NCBI RefSeq assembly: GCF_037076345.1
Contig: NZ_AP024702.1
Location: forward strand, 2,852,001-2,916,000
Direction: 5' to 3'
DNA length: 64,000 bases
Source: Haloferula helveola
GTDB lineage: Bacteria > Verrucomicrobiota > Verrucomicrobiia > Verrucomicrobiales > Akkermansiaceae
In this document: in pieces, positions 40,936-50,069 of the stretch
Layout: every line of letters starts with the position of its first letter
Position numbering within the stretch: the first letter of the stretch is position 1
The notes under the pieces: generated by a model
The model's database searches: none
The model's input: only the letters and a program-made list of their open reading frames with translations
Told to the model about the DNA's origin: nothing
Program-made: the position numbers and the translations under genes

Positions 40936-41805
40936 TCACTCGTAGATAAAGTCCGGCCGGTCCGAAGCTTTTCGGTTCTTTTCGCGCGCTTCGGCTTCGG
41001 CTTTCGGGTCGTAAGGGACGCCGCCCACGGCCTTGATGGTACCATCTTCGAGTCGGGCGAGTCCGGGGTCGGTGGCACCGGGCTTGTAGAGGTCGCGACC
41101 GATGAACGAGCCGTCGGGCGAGATCCGCGCGTGGCCCCAGAAGGTCGGGGTGATCAGGTAGAGGATGTGCATGTTCAGCGAGCTGTCGACCGCCACGGTC
41201 GGCTTCTTGAGCATCAGGACCTCGCCGAGATGGTGGGTGCGCAGGATGCGGCCGGTCTTGGCATCGGCCACCTGCGCGTAGAGCTGGTTCTTGCGGCCGG
41301 CGGTGAACTGGACCAGCCGGAACTCGTTGCTGCGGCCGGTTTTGCCCGGGACGCCCACGACCTGGGACCAGTACGGCTTGGCGGTGGTGATGGTGAAGAG
41401 GTGGCGCTTCGATTGGTAACCGCCGGTGGTTTGGTTGGGCAGCCGGACGATGGAATAGACCGAGAAGTTCCCGATCTCGCTGAAGGCGTAGAGTTCGGTG
41501 AGATCGACGGACTTGGCCACGGTCTTGCCGGCCGGGATCTTGACGGCGCCGAAGGCCGGCTTGCCGAGCGGGCTGAGCGGCACGCCGCGGGTCGAGTTGA
41601 CGATGAAATCGATCCACGGCTTGCGCACGCTGCCGGCGAAGGTGAGGTCGGCACCCGAAAGGTTGGTCAGCGAGACGGTCACCGGGATCGGCTCACCAGC
41701 GAGGAAGCTCGTCTTCTGGAACCTCAGGTCGACGGAGACCTGGGCGGACGCCTGCACGGCAAACGCCGCCAGCAAGGCGAGAACGGAAAGAATGCGACGG
41801 GCCAT
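40936..41805 (-). CDS. Secreted beta-rich protein of unknown function
   Basis: 289 residues with signal peptide MARRILSVLALLAAFAVQASA. An Ig-like N-terminal half is visible: VDLRFQKTSFLAGEPIPVTVSLTNLSGADLTFAGS, PAGKTVAKSVDLTELYAFSEIGNFSVYSIVRLP, a pattern of intracellular-proteinase-inhibitor/CARDB-type beta-sandwiches. The second half (LYAQVADAKTGRILRTHHLGEV, VDSSLNMHILYLITPTFWGHARISPDGSFI) resembles repeated beta-propeller-like strands, and the end is charged. Function unknown. Confidence 0.75.
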   Translation of the reverse strand: MARRILSVLALLAAFAVQASAQVSVDLRFQKTSFLAGEPIPVTVSLTNLSGADLTFAGSVRKPWIDFIVNSTRGVPLSPLGKPAFGAVKIPAGKTVAKSVDLTELYAFSEIGNFSVYSIVRLPNQTTGGYQSKRHLFTITTAKPYWSQVVGVPGKTGRSNEFRLVQFTAGRKNQLYAQVADAKTGRILRTHHLGEVLMLKKPTVAVDSSLNMHILYLITPTFWGHARISPDGSFIGRDLYKPGATDPGLARLEDGTIKAVGGVPYDPKAEAEAREKNRKASDRPDFIYE

Positions 41806-41881
41806 GGGCTGCGACGCGTAACTCAGGTCCTGCGGCGCGTCAATCCAACGGATCGGGGTGGCGGGGGAATACGTAGCGGGC

Positions 41882-41978
41882 ATGGCGCTTTGCACGATGG
41901 ATGGAGTGGTGCTTTCCAAGCGCCATGGCATGGCGGGGCGGCATGCAGCCGCCCGGCTCCCCGGAGGGAGCCACTCCA
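41882..41978. repeat. Nested inverted repeats upstream of the Ada-like gene
   Basis: ATGGCGCTT (41882) pairs with AAGCGCCAT (41918-41926) and GGAGTGG (about 41903) pairs with CCACTCC (41971-41977), with a further CGGCTCCCCGGAGGGAGCC hairpin inside. The pieces resemble the palindromic elements elsewhere; no other copy was noticed. Confidence 0.55.
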
Positions 41979-42029
41979 CCGCAAGGATCGGGTGGGCGGC
42001 GGCCGGCGGGACTGCTAGCGTTTCTCCCG

Positions 42030-42845
42030 ATGACCGACTACGAGCGCGTGGCGGCGGTGATCCGCCATCTCGACGAATCGTTCGCCGAGCAACCGGATCT
42101 CCGGCAACTCGCGGAACGTGTCGGTCTGAGTCCTTCGCACTTTCAACGGCTCTTCACCCGTTGGGCCGGTGTTTCGCCGAAGGCATTCCTGCAGTGCGTG
42201 ACCTTCGAGCACGCTCGGGGACTGCTGCGCGGTGGGGGAAACGTGCTGGAGGTCGCGCTTGATTCCGGGCTTTCCGGTCCGGGAAGGCTGCACGACCTGA
42301 CGGTGAAGCTCGAGGCAGCGACTCCGGGCGAAATCAAGTCGGGCGGCGACGGCTGGGTGATGCGTGCCGGATTCGCCGAGACGCCCTTCGGACGTGCGGT
42401 GATTGCCGATAACCCGCGCGGGCTCTGTCACCTCGCGTTCGGCGACGATGAGTCGGACGACGACATGCTCGCTTGGGTGGCGGCGGATTGGCCGCGGGCG
42501 ACGCTGAAGCGCGACGACGCGATGGCGGCCGAGTGGGTCGATCGGATTTTCCGGGATGGGAGTGGCGAACTGAAGGCGTGCGTCCGGGCGACTCCCTTCC
42601 AACTGCAGGTATGGCGTGCGTTGCTGCGGGTCCCATCGGGCAGGTTGGTTTCCTATGGTGAGCTGTCGGCGGATGTCGGGCGCCCGAAGGCCGCGCGGGC
42701 GGTGGGTACGGCGGTGGGTAGCAACCGGATCTCCTATCTGATTCCCTGCCACCGGGTGATCCGGGAAACCGGTGCTTTGGGAGGCTACCGCTGGGGCACG
42801 ATCCGCAAGCGGGCGATGATCGCGAGGGAATCTCTTGAGCGGTAG
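42030..42845 (+). CDS. ada: Ada-like AraC HTH / O6-alkylguanine-DNA methyltransferase
   Basis: 271 residues. N-terminal AraC-type HTH (MTDYERVAAVIRHLDESF…LRQLAERVGLSPSHFQRLFTRWAGVSPKAFLQCVTFEHARGLL), then the RNase-H-like linker domain and C-terminal methyltransferase: FQLQVWRALLRVPSGRLVSYGELSADVG, ARAVGTAVGSNRISYLIPCHRVIRETGALGGYRWG. The acceptor is Cys240 in PCHRV. The N-terminal Ada zinc domain that takes methyl phosphotriester groups is absent, so activation by phosphotriester methylation cannot occur; self-activation would need another route. A start at ATG 42030 fits MTDYERV; upstream codons are in repeat sequence. Confidence 0.92.
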   Translation: MTDYERVAAVIRHLDESFAEQPDLRQLAERVGLSPSHFQRLFTRWAGVSPKAFLQCVTFEHARGLLRGGGNVLEVALDSGLSGPGRLHDLTVKLEAATPGEIKSGGDGWVMRAGFAETPFGRAVIADNPRGLCHLAFGDDESDDDMLAWVAADWPRATLKRDDAMAAEWVDRIFRDGSGELKACVRATPFQLQVWRALLRVPSGRLVSYGELSADVGRPKAARAVGTAVGSNRISYLIPCHRVIRETGALGGYRWGTIRKRAMIARESLER

Positions 42846-42863
42846 CGCCGCAGTGATGGACGT

Positions 42864-42930
42864 GGTGCGCGGACTTCAGTCCGCTCCGGTGCCCAGGCCA
42901 CGGGAAGATGCGGACTGAAGTCCGCGCACC
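42864..42930. repeat. Perfect 21-bp inverted repeat (family F)
   Basis: Arms at 42864-42884 and 42910-42930 are exact reverse complements (GGTGCGCGGACTTCAGTCC… / …GGACTGAAGTCCGCGCACC), and each arm contains the self-complementary GCGGACTTCAGTCCGC. It lies 19 bp after the Ada-like stop and could also end transcription. Confidence 0.92.
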
Positions 42931-43007
42931 ATCGCGGGCACCAATGTGCATCATGGGTTCCCCTTTCCGTTCTTCCCGACCGTGCGGGCAGTTGTTAGCA
43001 GCTATCC

Positions 43008-45026
43008 GTGACTCCGGAGTTGGAACGATTCATCGATCTCGTGGTGCGTCCGCTAGGCCAGCGCGACGCGGCACGCGAGGAGGCCCGGGCGGAGTTGATG
43101 GGACGCTTGAGTCACCAAGGTGTGCCGGTCGACATGATCGATGTCTCGGAGCCGACCGCCCGGCTCGAGTCGGCGCCGCAGCGCAAGGCATGGCCGCGTC
43201 GGGTCGCGCTGACCCTCGGGCTTCTCCTGCTGACCGTCATCGGTCTGACCGGAGCGGCCCGCGATTTTCTCGCCGGTCTGCGGATGGGACTGGCGAGCGA
43301 CCTTTCGTGGCAATCCTACTACGGCGGCTACGATGACCGCGACGAGTTCTGGCCGCAATTCCTCTTCCGCTGGCTTGAACGCGAGGCGCCCGATCTTCTG
43401 CTGACGGGGCGGCCGGGTCAGGAAGAGACTGCCCTGCTTCGCGAACGTTTCCCCGAGGATCTCGCGGTCCTGCAGGAGCATCTGACGAGGGTTCCCGGGG
43501 ATGCGCCGGGTTTCATGACCAAGGAGGAGCGCGAATTGATCGCCCGGCTTGATCCGGACAACGCGCTGTGGCCGCTGCTGGAGATGAAGTGGGAGTTCGT
43601 CAAGGCGAGTGGCGGTGATCCGTGGTCGACCCATCGGGGCCGGGTGCGTGATCCCAAAGCTTACCGACGGGGCCTGGAACGATTTAGGGAAGCGGCGGCG
43701 TTGCCGCAGATGAACCACTACGGGCAGGCACTGGCCAGAAGGCAGGTCGAGGCGTTCCAGCCCGAATCCACCGTCTTCGGAGGGATGCTCCGGGAGAGGT
43801 TCGTGCAGCTGGTCCGATCCAATTCGGGAAGGAATCGCTACTACTATTCCTCTTCCCGAGCGCAAAGCCTTTCCCAAGCTCTCAACGAGCTCAATGAAGA
43901 GGAGTTGGCCCCTTTCTTCGAAGACTGGCAAAAGTTGGCACTACTACGACTGCAGTCGATGGATTCCGCTGCCTGGCAGTTCGACTCGTTCGACGAGCAA
44001 CTTCAGGAGGAAGCGAGGAGTTTCCAGTACCATTTCAGCCAGGCGGGCGTCGCGGAGCAACGTGATCGTGCCGACCGCATTCTCACCGCTCTCGCTTCGG
44101 GGCATTCTTCGAGACGATTGCCCGGCGGTCTCGGTGGGGCGGCCGGTGTACGGGTCCAGGAATCCGGTCCGCTGCCGCCCGATCTGACGGTCGAGGAACT
44201 CAAGCCGAGCCGCGAGGCGGATATGGCGATGTTCCACCGCTTCGCCCTTTGGCCCGCGGCGGCGATCGCGATCCTGTTCTGCCTGCTCTGTGCGTTCGAG
44301 GCGGGACGCCGGCATGTCGTCGTCCAGGGGATGGCTCGCGGGCTGATGCCGCTCCTGACGTGGCGGGATCATGCGTGGATCGGAGGCATCGGTATCGCGC
44401 TGCCGTGGGCCTACTGGTGGTGCGTGAGCCGGCTGACACCGGTCGGGTTCGATGGTTTCAATATCGATGGTCCGAATGACGAGCTCGAGGCTCTCGGATG
44501 GATCCTGCAGTTGATCCTCGGGTTGATCCTCGGAATCGTGCTGATGGTCCAGGCGGTCCAATGGCGATGGGCCAAGGTGGGCGAGTTTCTCGGACTCAAA
44601 CGTTCGGCATCGTGGCTTGGCTGGATCGCGGCGGGGTTCGTCGCGCTCGCCCTGCCGATGGTCGGACTGCTCAAGTTCCTGACGCTCCCGGACGAGGAGG
44701 ACCAATTGCTTTTCATCGGCGGCTGCGCCGGTGCCGGCGCGGTCGGGTTGCTCTGGTTGCTCTGGGTCGGCGGCATGAACCTTTTCACGCCGCGCCACAG
44801 CGCATTGCAGGCGAATCTGGTGGCGCGCACGCTCCGGCCGTGGGCGATCGCCGGACTGGCATCGATCCTTCTTGCCGCCGGGGTCCTGCGTTTCATGGAG
44901 AGCTGGTGGTATCAGCGCGACACCCTGCTGCCGACATGGACCAGCCAGACTTACACGAACGCGCTCGAAGAACGGTGGATTGCCCATCGCTACGAAGAGC
45001 TGAAGGCTGCCTTCGAGGCGGAGTGA
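43008..45026 (+). CDS. 7-TM protein with large soluble insert, paralogue 1
   Basis: 672 residues, GTG start (MTPELERFIDLVV). N-terminal ~60 residues are helical and charged (RPLGQRDAAREEARAELMGRL), like a permease-prefix-type domain. TM1 is about 65-85; a soluble domain of ~320 residues follows, containing RERFPEDLAVLQEHLTRV and LIARLDPDNALWPLLEMKWEF; six more TM helices lie between ~408 and ~650 (FALWPAAAIAILFCLLCAFEAG, WIGGIGIALPWAYWWCV, LGWILQLILGLILGIVLMVQAV, WLGWIAAGFVALALPMVGLL, LFIGGCAGAGAVGLLWLLWVGG, WAIAGLASILLAAGVLRFM). Family not recognised. The next gene has the same layout. Confidence 0.75.
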   Translation: MTPELERFIDLVVRPLGQRDAAREEARAELMGRLSHQGVPVDMIDVSEPTARLESAPQRKAWPRRVALTLGLLLLTVIGLTGAARDFLAGLRMGLASDLSWQSYYGGYDDRDEFWPQFLFRWLEREAPDLLLTGRPGQEETALLRERFPEDLAVLQEHLTRVPGDAPGFMTKEERELIARLDPDNALWPLLEMKWEFVKASGGDPWSTHRGRVRDPKAYRRGLERFREAAALPQMNHYGQALARRQVEAFQPESTVFGGMLRERFVQLVRSNSGRNRYYYSSSRAQSLSQALNELNEEELAPFFEDWQKLALLRLQSMDSAAWQFDSFDEQLQEEARSFQYHFSQAGVAEQRDRADRILTALASGHSSRRLPGGLGGAAGVRVQESGPLPPDLTVEELKPSREADMAMFHRFALWPAAAIAILFCLLCAFEAGRRHVVVQGMARGLMPLLTWRDHAWIGGIGIALPWAYWWCVSRLTPVGFDGFNIDGPNDELEALGWILQLILGLILGIVLMVQAVQWRWAKVGEFLGLKRSASWLGWIAAGFVALALPMVGLLKFLTLPDEEDQLLFIGGCAGAGAVGLLWLLWVGGMNLFTPRHSALQANLVARTLRPWAIAGLASILLAAGVLRFMESWWYQRDTLLPTWTSQTYTNALEERWIAHRYEELKAAFEAE

Positions 45027-45089
45027 TCGACCGCGCGGCGCCGCCGCGCACGGGAACTTCAAACTTTAAGTTCGAATTCTCAAGGGGAT

Positions 45090-47102
45090 ATGAGTGAGGG
45101 AGTACAGCGGTTTATCGAGGCGGCAGTCGAACCTCTGGCGGACAATGACGAGCTGAAACTCGCGGCGTGGCAGGAATTGTCCGAGCAGGTTTCGCCGGAT
45201 GCCGATGCGGCGGAATTCGAAGCTGCCGCCGAACGCCTGGAGCGGTCCGGTGATCCCCGCTGGCGGTGGATCTGGGCAATGGCGGTTCTGGTGGTTTCGG
45301 TGCCGGTGCTGATCTTAATCTCTTGGAAGCCTCTCCAAGGGGTGCGGATGCTCAGGGATGTTTCCGGGCTCGCCGGCGTGCCCGACCCGTCGATGTCGAG
45401 CAAGTGGAAGCGCGATCTGTCGTACGAAGACCGCTTGCTGCTGTTTGGGGATCCCTCCAATCCCAGCGAGGCGGGAAAATGGTTGCCACTCTGGCAGAGC
45501 AACCCGGACAACCCTGCGTTCTACATCGAGTATGCGCTTGGCTACGAGTCGGATCGCGATGAGCTGCCGCCTGACTTTCTGGAAACCGGCACCGGACTCG
45601 ATCCGGACAATGGATGGTTTGCCCTTCGCCAAGCCATCGACCAACTCGATCCGGTGGTCGAAAGGATCCCTTTGAAAGGGGGCTACACCCGCCGCAAAAA
45701 GGCGCAGGAAGAAGGAATCTCGCTGACTTGGGACATCCACGATCCCGAGGCTCTGTCGGAGAGGGTCGGGCTGCTGAAGCAGGCGGTCGTGGCCAAACGC
45801 CTGACCTCTTACCAAGGCAACCTGATCGAAGCCAGATTTGGCAAGCTGCCGGAGCCCGAGGAGTTCTTTGATAACGTCGATGTGCTCGCCTACATGGCGG
45901 GGCTGCGATTCGACAGCAGCCAGAGGAAGCTGGCGGATCTGATCGGAGCGGAGGCACAGCGGTGTCGGGTCGAGGGAGACCGCGAGGGATTTCAAGCACT
46001 TGCGACGCTGTGGTGGAGGATCGCCGAGGCCGAGACCGACTCATCCCACAGCCTGGTCGACGGCCTTCTCACCCGGATCTTCATTTCCACCACGCTGCCG
46101 CCCATGCGGGACGCGGCTGCCACCCTCGATGTGGAGCCCGACAAGTGGGCTGCGCTGGAAAAGTCGGTTCGCGACTACTATCTGGGAGTGGGAAAGAGAG
46201 ATAATCCGGAAACGGAGAAGCTCGTGACGCAGCACGGTTCGATGATCGCTTCGCTGGCTCTGCCGATGATCGAACGCCAGGTGCGGGAGCCACTTCCGCT
46301 GACCCAGGAGGAACTCTTGCCCGGGTGCCGGGTGGATCAGGCCCTGATCGGACGGCTGGCGTCAGGCGCGATTTGGAAACTCCTCGGTATTTCCTGCCTG
46401 ATTTCTCTGTCGATCGCAGCCGGCCAAGCGGCCTTGATGAAGCGGCTCCGGGGAAGCCTGCGGCGATTTCCGGATCGGACGGATGCGATCTGGATTGGTG
46501 CTGTCGGAGTCCTCGGCCCGATTGCGCTGTTTCTGATGCTCCGCTACCTCACACCGTTCGCCCGTCTCGATTGGGGGCCGCGGCTGACGATGTTCGTGAT
46601 CCCGATCGGGCACTTCGTCGGCCTTCTGCTGATGCTCTGGGTGTGGCCGGTCGCGGTCGCGCAGTGGAGATTGTCGAAGTCGGGGGGCGTCATGGCCTGG
46701 CGCTGGGGCCCGGTCACCGCGACTTCCGCAATGCTGGCGCCACCGGTGGCGATGGTGCTTCTCGGCCTCGGCGTTCCTCCCGGTGGGCACAGCATCCCGC
46801 TGATGATCGGAGCGGGGGTTTTGGGATTGTGGGCTCTGGTCTGGCTCGGAATGCAGGCGTCCTTCATCGGCGGCAGGCAACGCCGCCTCCGGCTCGGTAT
46901 CGTCTCGGAAGCCGTGCGTCCGGCGTGGCTGGGCGGAATGCTGGCGGTGGTCTTTCTCGGTCTTCAATTCCGGTCCGAGGAGCGTCATTGGATGGCCAAG
47001 GACGAGCTCACGACACCGGCGCCGAAAGGCATGACCGCTTACGAAGCCGCGGTCACCGAGCAGCTGCGCTTGGAAACCCGGGAGTTGCTGGGGCTGGAGT
47101 AG
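45090..47102 (+). CDS. 7-TM protein with large soluble insert, paralogue 2
   Basis: 670 residues, start MSEGVQRFIEAAVEPLADNDELKLAAWQEL. Order is as in paralogue 1: helical head (~1-57), TM1 (WIWAMAVLVVSVPVLILISW), ~330-residue soluble domain, six TM helices (~415-640: LLGISCLISLSIAAG, AIWIGAVGVLGPIALFLML, MFVIPIGHFVGLLLMLWVWPVAV, TATSAMLAPPVAMVLLGLGV, PLMIGAGVLGLWALVWLG, WLGGMLAVVFLGLQF) and a short C-terminal helix (MTAYEAAVTEQLRLETREL). Shared with paralogue 1: DLLLTG/LLLFGDP followed by an acidic 'Pxxx' strand and the motif LDPDN (GLDPDNGWFALRQA against RLDPDNALWPLLEM). Overall identity is low, so the duplication is old. Function unknown. Confidence 0.75.
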   Translation: MSEGVQRFIEAAVEPLADNDELKLAAWQELSEQVSPDADAAEFEAAAERLERSGDPRWRWIWAMAVLVVSVPVLILISWKPLQGVRMLRDVSGLAGVPDPSMSSKWKRDLSYEDRLLLFGDPSNPSEAGKWLPLWQSNPDNPAFYIEYALGYESDRDELPPDFLETGTGLDPDNGWFALRQAIDQLDPVVERIPLKGGYTRRKKAQEEGISLTWDIHDPEALSERVGLLKQAVVAKRLTSYQGNLIEARFGKLPEPEEFFDNVDVLAYMAGLRFDSSQRKLADLIGAEAQRCRVEGDREGFQALATLWWRIAEAETDSSHSLVDGLLTRIFISTTLPPMRDAAATLDVEPDKWAALEKSVRDYYLGVGKRDNPETEKLVTQHGSMIASLALPMIERQVREPLPLTQEELLPGCRVDQALIGRLASGAIWKLLGISCLISLSIAAGQAALMKRLRGSLRRFPDRTDAIWIGAVGVLGPIALFLMLRYLTPFARLDWGPRLTMFVIPIGHFVGLLLMLWVWPVAVAQWRLSKSGGVMAWRWGPVTATSAMLAPPVAMVLLGLGVPPGGHSIPLMIGAGVLGLWALVWLGMQASFIGGRQRRLRLGIVSEAVRPAWLGGMLAVVFLGLQFRSEERHWMAKDELTTPAPKGMTAYEAAVTEQLRLETRELLGLE

Positions 47103-47166
47103 CCGCAAAGGATTTCGAGAACTCAGGGAGGTCCGGCCTCCTTCCGAAGTCCGGATGAGGCGGAGC

Positions 47167-47234
47167 GGACCGCGCGAGCCCACTCGCGCCCCGGAGCCCG
47201 GGTCTTGCAGAGCGCGAGTAGGCTCGCGCGGTCC
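47167..47234. repeat. Family C inverted repeat, copy near ClC gene
   Basis: Arms GGACCGCGCGAGCCCACTC… (47167-47189) and its reverse complement with one change (47212-47234). It lies 65 bp after the stop of paralogue 2 and ends 85 bp before the ClC start. Confidence 0.88.
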
Positions 47235-47318
47235 ACCTGCGGCGCCGGGCCTTACAAATTCCGCTTCCGCTCCCCTCTAGCCAATTCCGCCGGACCATGA
47301 TAACGCCGCGCCCCGCGG

Positions 47319-49112
47319 ATGAGTGGTGAGAAACGAAGGAGCCTGCCGGACTGGATGCGCAGCCGGCTGAGCGACGCACAGCGCTTTGTCGCGTTCTGCG
47401 TCGTCGCGGGCCTTCTCTGCGGACTTGCCGCGGTCGCCTTCCATCTGGCGATCCATCACCTCTTCGAGTGGCTGTGGCACGAGGCCGAAAGCCGTGACCC
47501 GAAGGAGTTCGTGATCATCCTCCTCGCCGCGCCGACCTTGGCCGGCCTGCTGGTCGGCATCGGCGTCCGATTCTTCGCCCCGGAGGCCGCGGGCAGCGGG
47601 ATTCCGCAGACCAAGGCGGCCTACTACAACAAGGGCGGCAAGATTTCCTTCCGCAGCGGGCTTTGGCGCTTCCTCCTCGGATCTCTCTACGTCGGCTTCG
47701 GCAACAGCCTCGGTCGCGAGGGCCCGACGGTCCACATCTGCACCGCGATCACCTCACGGATCGGACGCTGGGGATTCCGCGATCCGGCCCGGGTCCAGTC
47801 GATGGCGCCGGTCGGGATGGCCGCGGGAATCGCTGCCGCCTTCAACGCCCCGCTCTCCGCACTGACCTTCGTCTTCGAGGAGTTGCTCGACAATTTCTCG
47901 ATGAAGGCGCTCGGCGGCATGGTCGTCGCGGTGGTGACCGCCGCGGCCGTCTCGCGCACCTTGCTTGGGGAGGATCCCGTGCTCAGCGCGCACGTTGCGG
48001 TCAGCTACAAGACCTCGGCATGGATGCTGGTCGCGCTTCCGCTCGGGCTGGCGGCCGGTCTGATCGGCCATGGCTTCGTCCGCAGCACCCTCGGCATGCG
48101 GAAGTGGTTCATGAGCCGCCGCTTTCTGCCGTCGTGGTTCCGGCCGGCGACCGGCGGGCTTGCCTGCGGCGTGCTCGGACTGACCGCGTGGTTCCTGACC
48201 CGTGAGATGGGCGATGCACGCAATTCGGTGTTCAGCATCGGTTACGACAGCCTTGAGGCCGCGTTCGAAAACAAGCTCACCGTGCAGATCCTGGCGGTGC
48301 TGCTCGGAATGAAGTTCCTCGCGGTGGTTCTCAACTACGCTTCAGGCGGATCCGGCGGCCTGTTCTCACCGACCCTTTTCCTCGGCGGCATGCTGGGCGG
48401 CATCGTCGGTGCCGGTCTGGCGAATCTCCACCACCTCGGCGAGTGGATTCCGATGTTTCCGACCGACCAGAAGGTGATCGGCGGCTGCGTCCTGCTCGGT
48501 ATGGGCGCGATGTTCGCCGCGGTCATCCGCTGCCCATTCACCTCGCTGATCATCATCTTCGAAATGACCGGCAACTACTCGCTGATCCTGCCCCTGATGG
48601 CGGGCAACATGCTCGCCTGGCAGATCGCCAAGAAGCTGCAGCCGGTGACGATCTACAACGCGCTGCTGATGCAGGACGGCGTCACCCTGCGCCGCCTGCC
48701 CGCCTACCGCGGCGCCCAGGACTACCGGAAGCTACCGGTCCAATCGATCATGAGCCATGACGTCTTCGCGCTCTCGAAGGAGGAGACGCTGGCATCGGCA
48801 CTGAAGCGGATCAAGGCATCGAACAAACGCTTCCATGCCTACCCGGTGACCCTCGAAAGCGGTGAGCTGGCCGGGGTGATCACCCGTCACGAGTTGTCCG
48901 ACCACCCCGGCGACACGCCCATGAGCAAGCTGCTCGAAGGTCAGCAACTGCTGACGGTGACGGCCGATACCTCCATCCGCGATGCCGCCAACCGGATGAT
49001 CGCCCGCGATTTCCAGCAGGTGCCGGTGGTCAGCGCTGCCGATCCGAAGAAGCTACTCGGCTGGCTGACCCTCAACGACATTGCCCGCCAGCAGAACGCG
49101 GTGGAGGGGTAG
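47319..49112 (+). CDS. ClC family chloride channel/antiporter with CBS pair
   Basis: 597 residues. ClC motifs: AAGSGIPQTKAAY, GNSLGREGPTVHICTA (gating Glu in GREGP kept), PLSALTFVFEELLDNF (the Glu equivalent to the internal proton Glu kept), GGSGGLFSPTLFLGG and VTIYNALL (pore Tyr). The retained Glu pair fits the H+/Cl- exchanger type instead of a passive channel. A CBS pair follows (~470-590: QSIMSHDVFALSKEETLASALKRIKASN and VTADTSIRDAANRMIARDFQQVPVVSAADP), likely nucleotide sensing. Start MSGEKRRSLPDWM. A family D repeat follows directly. Confidence 0.93.
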   Translation: MSGEKRRSLPDWMRSRLSDAQRFVAFCVVAGLLCGLAAVAFHLAIHHLFEWLWHEAESRDPKEFVIILLAAPTLAGLLVGIGVRFFAPEAAGSGIPQTKAAYYNKGGKISFRSGLWRFLLGSLYVGFGNSLGREGPTVHICTAITSRIGRWGFRDPARVQSMAPVGMAAGIAAAFNAPLSALTFVFEELLDNFSMKALGGMVVAVVTAAAVSRTLLGEDPVLSAHVAVSYKTSAWMLVALPLGLAAGLIGHGFVRSTLGMRKWFMSRRFLPSWFRPATGGLACGVLGLTAWFLTREMGDARNSVFSIGYDSLEAAFENKLTVQILAVLLGMKFLAVVLNYASGGSGGLFSPTLFLGGMLGGIVGAGLANLHHLGEWIPMFPTDQKVIGGCVLLGMGAMFAAVIRCPFTSLIIIFEMTGNYSLILPLMAGNMLAWQIAKKLQPVTIYNALLMQDGVTLRRLPAYRGAQDYRKLPVQSIMSHDVFALSKEETLASALKRIKASNKRFHAYPVTLESGELAGVITRHELSDHPGDTPMSKLLEGQQLLTVTADTSIRDAANRMIARDFQQVPVVSAADPKKLLGWLTLNDIARQQNAVEG

Positions 49113-49180
49113 TGGAGCGCCGATTATGAAATCGGCATCTACGAATCGCCCAAGACTGCCGATTTCATAACCGGCGCTCC
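49113..49180. repeat. Family D inverted repeat, copy 2
   Basis: Arms TGGAGCGCCGATTATGAAAT… (from 49113) and TGCCGATTTCATAACCGGCG… (ending 49180); same design as 14564-14631. It starts immediately after the ClC stop and overlaps the end of the convergent mutarotase gene (49165 on). Confidence 0.85.
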
Positions 49181-50013
49181 TCTTCCACACGGATCCGGGT
49201 CGAGAACTTGTGGCTCTCGCCCGGTGCCAACCGTACGGCGAGGTCATTGGCGATGGCGGCCTCGATGCAGACGAAGTCCTTGTAGCCCTCGTCCGGTAGA
49301 TCGCCGAGGGCGGCGGCCTTTTCGATCCATGGGTTCCACACCACCGTCGACGGGCTTCCGGACTTCTCGACGGTGATCGTCCGGTGAAGCGTGGGATCGA
49401 CCAGCCGGGAGCTACCATGGGTGTCGTAGATCCGATCCACTTCACTGTCGAAACGGACCGGCCCGTCCTGCCGCCGGGCAGCCGGTGCGCCCACCGTGTC
49501 GAGGTAGCCGCAGCCGTCGAACCCCTCGATGTGGATCGCGGAAATGTCGCCGACACGAAGGTAGCTGTGCAGCGCGCCGCTCACCGGCACGGGTTGGTCG
49601 CCGCGGTTGGTGGTCGTCAGCTCAGCTTCGAGGGCCTCACCGAGCGACAGCCGGAGCTCCGCGTGCCAAGCGCCCTTTTCAAAAGTGAAACGCAAGGTCA
49701 CGGCGTCACCGTCTGTGGAAAACTCGCCGGTCTTCCAGAACGTCGAGCGGGCGAAGCCGTGTGACGGCAGCGACGGATCCGTCGGGTGCGCATTGAACCA
49801 CGGCCAGCAGACCGGGATCCCACCACGGATCGCCTTTCCCTCGCGAAGCACCGCTTCCGGGCTGAGGTAAAGGACGGGATCGGACACATGCTTCGGCTGC
49901 CACTCCATCACGTGCGCCCCGTGCAGCGCCACGCGTGCGGTGCAGGTCGGATGATCGATCTCATAGACCGGGTAGCCGGCAACGGGCTCGGTGGTTCGGA
50001 TGGAGTCGGGCAT
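49165..50013 (-). CDS. yeaD: D-hexose-6-phosphate mutarotase (aldose 1-epimerase family)
   Basis: 282 residues. YeaD/YMR099c-type features: CTARVALHGAHVMEWQPKHVSDPVLYLSP, AIRGGIPVCWPWFNAHP, HGFARSTFWK, the catalytic His in PVSGALHSYLRVGD, HIEGFDGCGYLD, TVVWNPWIEKAAALGDL and the catalytic Glu in DFVCIEAAIAND. It interconverts alpha and beta forms of glucose-6-phosphate-type sugars in the cytoplasm. The start at ATG 50013 has GGAA upstream; the ATG five codons earlier (50028) is an alternative. Its last codons fall inside the right arm of a family D repeat. Confidence 0.9.
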   Translation of the reverse strand: MPDSIRTTEPVAGYPVYEIDHPTCTARVALHGAHVMEWQPKHVSDPVLYLSPEAVLREGKAIRGGIPVCWPWFNAHPTDPSLPSHGFARSTFWKTGEFSTDGDAVTLRFTFEKGAWHAELRLSLGEALEAELTTTNRGDQPVPVSGALHSYLRVGDISAIHIEGFDGCGYLDTVGAPAARRQDGPVRFDSEVDRIYDTHGSSRLVDPTLHRTITVEKSGSPSTVVWNPWIEKAAALGDLPDEGYKDFVCIEAAIANDLAVRLAPGESHKFSTRIRVEEERRL

Positions 50014-50069
50014 GCGATGCAGTTCCATGTATCGCGGAGTGATTTGCAATCCCTTGGCCTGACTGCCAC

